64,000 nucleotides of DNA from Desulfuromonadaceae bacterium. Its GTDB lineage: Bacteria; Desulfobacterota; Desulfuromonadia; Geobacterales; Pseudopelobacteraceae. A program made the position numbers and the translations under genes. The stretch is from NCBI GenBank assembly GCA_028683855.1, contig JAQUHA010000004.1, positions 62,001 through 126,000 on the forward strand, given 5' to 3'. Of this stretch, positions 37,221 to 45,300 are shown one piece after another; the first letter of the stretch is position 1; each line of letters starts with the position of its first letter. Under the pieces are notes generated by a model, which had not been told where the DNA came from, searched no databases, and worked only from the letters and a program-made list of their open reading frames with translations.

Positions 37221-37300
37221 CGTAGGGGCGCGTCCGTGACCCGCCCGTTTTTGAATTGTTCGGATTTAACACCAGGGCGTGTTTGAAACCCGCCCCTACG
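37221..37300. repeat. GTAGGGGCG inverted-repeat element
   Basis: CGTAGGGGCG (37221-37230) and CGCCCCTACG (37291-37300) are perfect 10-base inverted ends. The inner part holds further CCCGCCC and GGGCG pieces. The stop codon TAG of the cohesin-like lipoprotein gene lies inside the right end. A shorter relative is at 55731-55757. Confidence 0.75.
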
Positions 37301-37820
37301 GTTGAAGATCAAAACCGATGGTGAGATTGTCCAGAACATTCCCTTTTAAATCTATAATCTCTGCTGATTTTATCCGAAAATCTCCAGCGGCAATTCTTTT
37401 ATTATTTTCGATATTCAGCTTAATTTGAAGGATCTCTCCGTCTTTAATACCGACCGGACTTATTAACGCTACTCTCAGGTTTTTATCGCTTAATCTACCT
37501 GTCAATAAAAGTTTCTCGGAAGGGATTTTAGATGTAATGACACCATTTTCCAGAATACCGCCTCCGCCGGTTTTGATTAAAACAGCTTGCGGTATCTCTA
37601 TGTTTACGTCAACTCCACCAACGGATATCCCCTCAACTGCGCCACCCAGTTTGAGTACAAGCGTTTGGTTTTTTGCAATATCGGGAACGGCTGACACTGA
37701 AATGTTATGATCAGTCTTCTGAGATGCACAACCGCATAACATAAAAATAGTGACCATCATCGCACTGCTGCATACAATAGATATAAAGTTTTTTGATTTA
37801 ATCACTTTATCCTGACCCAC
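37296..37820 (-). CDS. Cohesin-like lipoprotein
   Basis: A protein of 174 residues. A lipobox is seen in FMLCGCASQ, so the mature protein should be lipid-anchored. The rest (about 40-174) has the strand pattern of cohesin domains: SVGGVDVNIEIPQAVLI, LRVALISPVGIKDGEILQIKLNI and AAGDFRIKSAEIIDLKGNVLD. These match in order the cohesin at 63534 (VAVDIEY.AAVLTP, ..GDGVVATITFAV, ..ASDANGVAV). It starts with GTG overlapping the stop of the dockerin gene before it (TAGTG), so the two are translationally coupled. A natural role is a surface anchor for dockerin proteins. The fold call is by eye and somewhat uncertain. Confidence 0.6.
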   Translation of the reverse strand: MGQDKVIKSKNFISIVCSSAMMVTIFMLCGCASQKTDHNISVSAVPDIAKNQTLVLKLGGAVEGISVGGVDVNIEIPQAVLIKTGGGGILENGVITSKIPSEKLLLTGRLSDKNLRVALISPVGIKDGEILQIKLNIENNKRIAAGDFRIKSAEIIDLKGNVLDNLTIGFDLQP

Positions 37821-40297
37821 TAAATCCCAAGAAAGCTGTTAATTACTTTCTGAACTTCGGCGATCGAAACATTACCATTTGCATCCTGATCTACACAACC
37901 CTTTGCCGTGCCAAGCCCGAGAAACATATTTATGCTGCTCTGTACTTCGGCAATAGTAACACTGTCGTTGCTGTCGCAATCACCAGGCTTGAATGTTTCC
38001 GCCTGCAGTTCGGCGGAACAGTATGCTGCGCCACCACCGTTAGAGCCGGTACAACTCCAGCTCCATGGGCCGATACCGGTAACCACTGATGCCGCTCCGC
38101 TGCTGCAGAGATTTGCTGATGGAGCGACAGGATAGCTCTGCGCGTCATAAGAGCCACAGATGCCATTTGCCGGAAGCAGACCAAATGCGGCGATCCCCCC
38201 TGAGACAGAGCCTAGACCGGCACTGAAATATAAAGTCCCTTTTGTGTCAATAGTCACAAGATTTTCAATTACCCCTGACCAGCTGTTTAGAGGTGAAAGG
38301 GCGTTAGTCAGGTCCATCCCTGCCGGAACAGTACCGTTTAAAAACTGAAGATTACGCTGATCAAAGGCGCTTGTATCATCAACCGTAACCCATGTATTGG
38401 TCAATGAATCAAATTTCTGTTTTGCGACATTCCAGACCTGTCCGCTGTCATCCTGCGTTACTCCGTAACCGCTGCTGAAACCGTCATTTCCGTTGGTAAA
38501 CCTGAACCATGTCGCAGCACCTCCAGCCTCACCCTTTTTCATAAGCACTACTTCACTGCGACAGATGAACCAGACGTTCCCCCCTTTGTCTACCAGTACA
38601 TCTTCGATATAATAATCAGCTGGAAAACCAGGCAGTTCTGCAGGTGCAAAGCTTGTCCATGCCGTATTGTCTGGATTTAGATAGTAGACTCCGTATGCGC
38701 CGTAGAACCATTTTCCGTTATCTGGATCAACGTAAACACCATAGTAATAAAAGTCAGTGAATGGTTCCGCCGGAAGGGTGAGCCACTGTTCAGCGGTAAC
38801 ATCATACGCTACCGGAACGGATCTCAACGGCGCGAAATATACGATGTTATTGGAATCTGCAGCCGCACCGACAACACCGAAACTCCCGAACCCCACATTA
38901 CCAGCCTGACGAAACTGCTGCCAGCTTCCATCAGCTTTCAAACGGGCTATGCTGGGATCATCGTAGGCTGGAAACCAGACACCGCCGCTTTTGTCTGCGG
39001 CAATCTGGTTAAAACGGAGTGCTGTGAGAGAACTGCTGTCGCCCCGGTAGGTATAATGGGTAACAATCGGCTGGTTTTGAGCTGTGAAAGAGAGGTAATG
39101 CGCTCCGGTTCCGTTTCCGGTAATGCCTGGATTGTAGGCAGTTATGAACCACAACCCCGTACCATCTACAGCAAGTCCATGAACTTCGCCGCTATCCAGC
39201 CCAAGCTCTGCCTGGGTGAAACGGGTCCATACTCCACCACCTGCAGGGTCATATCGAAGAATTGCCCCAGCTCCGCTGTAGACGCTTCCGAACCAGACTG
39301 TTCCGTCACTTCCGGCAGCTATATCATGTGCCCGAAGACCTATATCATTAACCGGACCATCAGAATATTTAATCCAATTCCCAGATTTGTTATAGCAGTA
39401 GATACCGTCAACGCCATACCCAAAGTCGGAGCAGAACCAGATGTTGCCGAGCGAATCCTCCACTATCCGGCTTATCATTGTTTCTGTTCCAGGTGCGGTT
39501 GGATATTCTGCGGAGGGGTAGAGATCTTTAACATAAGTGGTATTTACAAGTGAAGTTCCCTGCTCCAGACCTCGCCCGGAAGTGATCCAGTAACGTCCGC
39601 TGCTGTCAATAAGAGCATCGGTAATAAAGCTGTTGTTATAGATATCATAGGCCTGTCGTGTTTCTACAACACCAAATGCGGCGCTGATACGGACAATCCC
39701 CCTTGCAGCTATGAGCAGCTTTTCCTGAGTTCCGTCCGGTTTGTCGATCAGGCGTATTCTGTGTGCGCTGTCTACACCGCTTGTGCCGACACCAGGCTGT
39801 ATGTCTGATGAATCTGGCATTGCAAAGGTGAGCCAGCTTTTATCAGCCTTTTCGCAAAGAACAGTCCTGTTGTTAAGGGCGTACCAGACATTCCCCTGTT
39901 TGTCCCTGATGACGTATTGAACCGGAGCAGTCAGCTGAGGTTTTACGACTGGCGGGTTAAAATCGGAGTTTAGAGCGTTGTTTCGGGGGTCGTTAGTAAT
40001 GTGTGTGAAAGATGGTGCTTCAGAGACAGCGGAAGGTTTATACCAGACTCCGGAAACCGGCTCTGTACCATCCACCGAAGTGATCCAGATCCCACCATCA
40101 GCATCTTGGGTTATGCTCTGAGGTTGATAAGGAACGCTATTGGTGAGCAGACGATACCACTCTTTTGTCTCCGCTGACTCTGCACGAACAGCAGGAGCAG
40201 CTATTGTAAGGGCAAGCAGTAAAATGGATATGAAGCGAGTGAGAAGGGGGGGGGATTTCAGCGATCTAAATGAGTTTACAGAGTAATAATCAGACAT
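37820..40297 (-). CDS. Secreted Reg_prop-like beta-propeller dockerin protein
   Basis: About 826 residues; the ATG at 40297 has GGAGG six bases before. Signal peptide: LLTRFISILLLALTIAAPAVRA. The body (about 45-740) is made of propeller blades like two-component-regulator propellers: SITQDADGGIWITS, DSSGRYWITSGRGL, EDSLGNIWFCSDFG, AAGSDGTVWFGSVYSG and DKGGNVWFICRSE. A Cys-rich stretch comes before the C-terminal dockerin (about 770-826, GDCDSNDSVTIAEVQSSINM). It has no caspase-like and no DUF1566 domain. It is coupled to the cohesin-like lipoprotein that follows, the most direct hint of a docking pair here. Confidence 0.85.
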   Translation of the reverse strand: MSDYYSVNSFRSLKSPPLLTRFISILLLALTIAAPAVRAESAETKEWYRLLTNSVPYQPQSITQDADGGIWITSVDGTEPVSGVWYKPSAVSEAPSFTHITNDPRNNALNSDFNPPVVKPQLTAPVQYVIRDKQGNVWYALNNRTVLCEKADKSWLTFAMPDSSDIQPGVGTSGVDSAHRIRLIDKPDGTQEKLLIAARGIVRISAAFGVVETRQAYDIYNNSFITDALIDSSGRYWITSGRGLEQGTSLVNTTYVKDLYPSAEYPTAPGTETMISRIVEDSLGNIWFCSDFGYGVDGIYCYNKSGNWIKYSDGPVNDIGLRAHDIAAGSDGTVWFGSVYSGAGAILRYDPAGGGVWTRFTQAELGLDSGEVHGLAVDGTGLWFITAYNPGITGNGTGAHYLSFTAQNQPIVTHYTYRGDSSSLTALRFNQIAADKSGGVWFPAYDDPSIARLKADGSWQQFRQAGNVGFGSFGVVGAAADSNNIVYFAPLRSVPVAYDVTAEQWLTLPAEPFTDFYYYGVYVDPDNGKWFYGAYGVYYLNPDNTAWTSFAPAELPGFPADYYIEDVLVDKGGNVWFICRSEVVLMKKGEAGGAATWFRFTNGNDGFSSGYGVTQDDSGQVWNVAKQKFDSLTNTWVTVDDTSAFDQRNLQFLNGTVPAGMDLTNALSPLNSWSGVIENLVTIDTKGTLYFSAGLGSVSGGIAAFGLLPANGICGSYDAQSYPVAPSANLCSSGAASVVTGIGPWSWSCTGSNGGGAAYCSAELQAETFKPGDCDSNDSVTIAEVQSSINMFLGLGTAKGCVDQDANGNVSIAEVQKVINSFLGI

Positions 40298-40425
40298 TAG
40301 AGCCTCCGTATTCAGACGGTTTAAATTAAAAACCACTTTCTTATATGCTTTATAACATATTTCAAATAATGTACGACCTCTTTTTTACAGAAATCTATCC
40401 AGGCACCAAAAACTCCATACTTGGT

Positions 40426-40455
40426 TTACAACCCAAGAAACGAATTTATTGAGAA
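40426..40455 (-). pseudogene. Dockerin 3'-end scar
   Basis: On the minus strand the bases read QFSINSFLGL and a TAA, the last ten codons of a dockerin. They match the end of the gene at 56585 over about 24 bases (TTTACAACCCAAGAAACGAA on the plus strand and beyond). No gene body is attached. It lies about 55 bases past the HipA stop. Confidence 0.75.
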
Positions 40456-40508
40456 TTGAATGGAAATAAAAATATTTTTCGGAACATACTCAGGATTATA
40501 GATTTGTG

Positions 40509-41747
40509 TCACATCTGAAACAGATGCTCAGCCTCGGAAATTTCGTAAGCTGACAAGCCGAGCCTTCTGGCACGAGCCCTCCACCCGCCGATCACCCTAC
40601 CTACCCGACTGACAATCTCCTGTGCCTTGTCCATTCCGAGACGATAATACTCTGCTGTTTCCAGTACGACAGCCATATCCGGCTGTCGGGCATAAAGATC
40701 CAGGGCAAGGACGTGTTCATCCTTTTTGAATGACGGGTTCATATCAAAAGCGGGGGCAAGACGCCAGCCAGCGGGTGTTCTCATGAAACCATGATTACGG
40801 AGATGGTCGTCACGGTTGGCGGTCGCAACATTGAAGACAACCCGGGTAAAAAGCTCCGCAAGGTCATGGTTAATATGATCCGGCTCGCCCCAGGTAGCAA
40901 TAAACTCTGCTAACTCCAGATAACTGGCATCTTCGGTATCCTGATGCCCGGTCATGGCCATAGCTGATGCAAAAAAACGTCTTGCAGTGCCGTCCCGGTC
41001 AAATCGTTTCACCATGAAAGTGCGATAGCCGCTGCCGACCTGCAGTAAACGGGAAGCAGGAACGTTGATCCCACACTCCCTGGCAAGCTCCTGCAGCAGC
41101 ATTTCCCAAAGTGCCACATCATAATCATCATCAGCTGACGGGAACTTGGCAATCCAGAGAGTCCCATCCTCGTCAAGCAGATTGGCTTTTGGACGGGCGC
41201 CGCCAAGTGACGAACCAGGTGCAACCAGAACCTTCAGCCACTCCCTGATCTTGTCCAGATCATCCTGCTTCTTTCTGCTCAGCTCAAATGCCACAGTTTG
41301 TAGTTCGGCAATTCTGGCAATCGGTGGCGCCGAGCGAGTTTCATCTGCTAGAAAGAGATCTGTGTCCGGGCGACTGAACCGGAGAGCCCCCATACGAGTG
41401 CAGTCCTGAACCCCCAGCAGAAACTCCCATGCACCAACTGTCCTCGTTGTGCGCCCCTGTTCACGAGCCTCGACCGCTTCCCTTCGCTTCATCAGGATCT
41501 GTCCCCATCGATCAGGACAGGAATCCATAAAGACCCCGAAGTTGGTATTGCCAGGGTAGAATTCGCCGGCAGTCAAGTCCAGTTCAGGGTCAAGAGGAAA
41601 GGCATGGGCTTTCTTAAGCCATGTCGGCTCATATGCAAAGCGCACACTCCCACGGTCGCCACGGGACAGTGTGCCGATCCGCTGCAAGGAGCCGAATAAC
41701 GGATCATCAAGCCAGACCCAGATATGTTCGCCTTGTACTTTAGCCAT
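40509..41747 (-). CDS. hipA: HipA-like serine/threonine kinase toxin
   Basis: A protein of 412 residues. HipA marks are the Gly-rich loop APGSSLGGARPKANL, IAKFPSADDDYDVALWE, the catalytic loop FNVATANRDDHLRNHGFM, and the metal site LAPAFDMNPS. HipA kinases phosphorylate translation factors such as glutamyl-tRNA synthetase and cause dormancy. It overlaps the HTH antitoxin gene by 8 bases, as is usual for HipBA. The module is unrelated to the secreted proteins around it and is bracketed by two dockerin fragments. Confidence 0.92.
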   Translation of the reverse strand: MAKVQGEHIWVWLDDPLFGSLQRIGTLSRGDRGSVRFAYEPTWLKKAHAFPLDPELDLTAGEFYPGNTNFGVFMDSCPDRWGQILMKRREAVEAREQGRTTRTVGAWEFLLGVQDCTRMGALRFSRPDTDLFLADETRSAPPIARIAELQTVAFELSRKKQDDLDKIREWLKVLVAPGSSLGGARPKANLLDEDGTLWIAKFPSADDDYDVALWEMLLQELARECGINVPASRLLQVGSGYRTFMVKRFDRDGTARRFFASAMAMTGHQDTEDASYLELAEFIATWGEPDHINHDLAELFTRVVFNVATANRDDHLRNHGFMRTPAGWRLAPAFDMNPSFKKDEHVLALDLYARQPDMAVVLETAEYYRLGMDKAQEIVSRVGRVIGGWRARARRLGLSAYEISEAEHLFQM

Positions 41748-42078
41748 CTAAGGCACCGGTTTGTTGCGTTTTTTTTGGCGCTCGTTTGCGGTGCGGCAGG
41801 GCTTCATCCTGAAGACGTCGGCCCAAGACATCTTCCTTGGCAATCACCCCCAGATCATCTAGCAGTCCCAAGACACGGAGTACTTGAACGTAAATTCCCA
41901 TGGCAACGGACGGGTCTCCATTCTCGACCTTGTAGAGGGTAGGACGCGAGATATCCGCCCTGGCACAGACAGTCTCCATAGAAAAACGACGACGCAAGCG
42001 TGCATCTTTGAGACGTTGTCCCATGGCTTCAAGTTCTTTTGCCGAAGAGGGGTAGATTGTAACGCTTCTTTTACTCAT
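41740..42078 (-). CDS. hipB: HipB-like XRE-family antitoxin
   Basis: A protein of 112 residues with an XRE helix-turn-helix (about 18-75): GQRLKDARLRRRFSMETVCARADISRPTLYKVENGDPSVAMGIYVQVLRVLGL. HipB proteins bind HipA and repress their own operon. Upstream, AATGATAATAATTATTTACATTAATG at 42079 on is AT-rich and holds short inverted parts that may be its operator. Its stop overlaps the hipA start. Confidence 0.88.
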   Translation of the reverse strand: MSKRSVTIYPSSAKELEAMGQRLKDARLRRRFSMETVCARADISRPTLYKVENGDPSVAMGIYVQVLRVLGLLDDLGVIAKEDVLGRRLQDEALPHRKRAPKKTQQTGALDG

Positions 42079-42124
42079 AATGATAATAATTATTTACATT
42101 AATGGCAGTAATTGTCAATTATAA

Positions 42125-42235
42125 TTACAACTGAGATATCGTCTTTAACCCCGGAAAGCTGTTGATAGTTCTCTGCAGTTCGATAATGGAGACGTTATTG
42201 TCTTCGGCAGCTAAGGAGCAACGTGCATTAATATC
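42125..42235 (-). pseudogene. Decayed second half of a dockerin
   Basis: The minus strand reads ARCSLAAEDNNVSIIELQR and TINSFPGLK, then runs on seven codons to a stop. This is the second dockerin repeat (..ACVDTSGDNAVSIAEVQKTINSFLGL) with many changes. There is no upstream half. It is just upstream of HipB and downstream of the terminator at 42251. Confidence 0.75.
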
Positions 42236-42250
42236 AAATCTGTAGAAAAG

Positions 42251-42286
42251 AAAGAGCCTTGATTGTAACTTCAACCAAGGCTCTTT
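42251..42286 (-). terminator. Intrinsic terminator of the dockerin operon
   Basis: AAAGAGCCTTG and CAAGGCTCTTT form an 11-base stem. On the minus strand the stem is followed by CTTTTCT, and the start of the stem lies 24 bases past the stop of the dockerin gene at 42310. Confidence 0.8.
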
Positions 42287-42309
42287 TCTCATACGGCGAT
42301 TTTAATTCT

Positions 42310-45300
42310 CTACAAACCTAGAAAACTATTAATAGTTTTCTGAACCTCGGCTATTGAGACTCCATTTATTCCATCCGTATCAACACACGCTTGAACCGAT
42401 TTAAGACCCAGGAACATATTGATAGCGGATTGCACTTCTGCAATGTCGACTGTTCCTGATCCGTTGCAGTCACCGGGCCTGTCATTAATGAAGGTTGCAG
42501 ATACAGCATGGTTTGCTGTGATGTTGCTTATGGTGAAATTTTTGCCTGTAGGCAGTTCCAAAGCTGCAGCGTTATCAGTAAGCGCAGTCAGCTTGAAACC
42601 TGGAAGCGTGTTCAGAACACAGGTGCTTGAAGCGCCGCTTGTTACTGTTGCGGGGATACAGACAAGAGATCCACCGACTGTTGATGAACCGGTTACTGAA
42701 TACACGGTTGTACCTGACGGAATAACCGGTATAAAGCTGGCGGTTACACTACAGTCTGTTGTGGCGGTGAGGTTATACCGGTTGCCGGATAGTTCTCCGC
42801 CACACCCTTCTATTGCTGAGAACTGGTATCCGGTTCCTGCCTGCATACTGCATGAAACCTCAGCCCCTTTAGTAACAACTGCAGGACAGTCCAGATAGCC
42901 GCTGGCGGCTGCGCTGGATACGACTGATGTGATGTTGACGGTCTCCGGAGCGAGTGGGCTAAGTTCAATATTCTGAGTGGTTACCTTGCCCGGAGATACA
43001 ATAAGTGATACAGGTTTTGCCGTGTAGCCGTCAGCAGATGCCGTTAAAAGAATGCTTCCCGGTGCTGCTGCTATGAGGAAAGCACCGTTAGAGTAACTCT
43101 TGTAAGATGCTTTTGCTGTATCCAGGCTTACAGCAGGGAGCTTTGATCCGGTTGTTTTATTGCGTACAACTCCGGTTATGTAGCTGGGTAGTCCGTTGGT
43201 ATTATCTGTCCTGAAACTCTCAACTCCGCTTTTGGTTACAGCGCCATAACTGTCTACCGCCCATACCTGCCAGTAGTATGTTGTCAGGTCGCGCAGTCCG
43301 TCATCATAAGTGATTACATTTGCAGGTATATTCAGCCCCTCCTTGACAAGAACCGGATTTCCCATATCAGCCTGTTTGCTGACCAGCATGGTATATGTAA
43401 CAGTATCTCCGTCTGGATCAATAGATTCGCTCCATTCAGCCATAAATGCGCTGGCGGTTGTTAAAGCGCCTGTTGGTGCAGCCAGAACAGGTGCCTGCGG
43501 AGTGCTGTTGTTGGCGCGCTCCCGATACAGCGCGATGCGCTTCGGTGATATCTCCCCGGTTGATGGGTCCTGCAGATAGATGGTTATATCGTAGCTGCCG
43601 GCATCTGTGAATTCGGCATAAGTACCTGTAAATGAACCTGCTGCCGCATCGTATAGCATCTGTACGCGGGGGAGTTCTGCAATCAACTGGCTGCTCCCGC
43701 CATCAAGGGCGAGTGGAAGTGACGGCTTACGAATTTCAAACCAGGCGTTCCAACCGCTCTGGCTCTGATCCACTTTAAGTGAGACTTCTTTACTGCTGCT
43801 GTTCTCATCGAGGAAAAGCGTTGTTACTGCAGCCGTACGATCATGCGGAATCATACCCTGCGGATCGTAGGCAAAGTTATCGCCGGAACCGAGATAAGCG
43901 ACATCCGGTGCATCATCAGCAACACCGGTAGGTATTTCTGTCACGCCTGTTGTGTCCCCTCTATAGCTTATCAGCGGGTTCTGCAGCGCTTTGTCGTCAC
44001 TTGAGCTTACAACACCACCACGACGGGACTGAACACGCACCGCAGCTGCACCCTTGTTAAAAGCATCTCTTAACGATTCACCTCTGCGTAAGCCACGATA
44101 TAACTCATCAAGGAAAAACTCACCGCTTCGGATACCGTCAGGCTCAGACGGCCCACGGAACGACTGTTCGGTATTGGACGCACTTGTAATAATGGTTCGC
44201 CCCACTTTTGCAAGCGCCGGTATGAATGTTCCGGAATAGCAGGAGCCTACAACAACCATTCGGGGCTGCAGAGCAGCGGAAGCGACAAGCATATTTTCCA
44301 TGGTATCCAGCCAGCCGGCGAGTTCGGCTGGTGTGATAACTTCCGCTCCGAGATGGAACTCAGCCGGATCACCGTGGTCAATGAGAATAAGATTCAGAGG
44401 TGCAGGAGTGATGTTCGCTCTTGCGGCAACAGCGTAAAGGGCTGCCTGCAGTTCGGCTTTACCGCTGCTGAAATCATTGGAAGTGATAGAGATAATATTT
44501 TCAGAGGTGAGACCACGCGCCAGCAGGGCGTTTTTCACACGGGTGGCGGTTTTTGCGTGCGCTTCCGCACCCTCTCCGCTCGGTATGCGCCCCTGCAGAA
44601 CAATCGCATAACCTGCGACCGGGAGAACACGCAGCTGTTTTATTTCGGATTTGTTAGGTGCTGTAGAGCCGGTGCCGCTACCACCGAATGCCTGTATTTT
44701 GTAGGTTCCAAGCTGACCGAGGTAAGAAGTGAGCGGAATATCGGAGTAGAGTCCATCCTGATCTGTCGTAACTGATTCAAAATGCAGGCTCCCGTCAGGT
44801 TTGGTTATGACCAGAGAAATATTCTGATTTGCTACCGAGTTGTTTGTAACATTTATCACACCGCTCGCATAAACAGGGTTTCCGGTTATAACCCCGTTTG
44901 CTGAAAGATCAAGAGTAAGTGTCGGAATAGAGACATTATCCGGTTTTTTTACTGTGGTAAAAGCGATAGTAAGCGGGGTGGAATTGCCGGCATAATCACT
45001 GACCCACCATGCGCCACCATAGCTTTTTGAATACTCCAAAGGAAACAGCGGTTTTACAGTAAGCTGATTAACCACGGAATTAAAACTCATAGTACATGGG
45101 ATATGGAGTGGGCAGTTAGGTGTCCCATCCATATTGTAGGTATTTATCCCTTCGTTAAAATTCATAGTAAAATCAGTGGTTATCGGAACATCGACACCCC
45201 CAATAACCGGAATCATACTTTGCAAAACCGGCGGTGTGGTGTCAGGGGCATAGGTAACATCGGTAGTTGCTACCGTTGAAACCCTGTCAAACTCATCCTT

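Noticed and set aside
26663-42078. Prophage because of DinD, HEPN/MNT, HipBA and DGR
   Set aside because: No phage structural, packaging or integrase gene is present; the DUF1566 targets have signal peptides.
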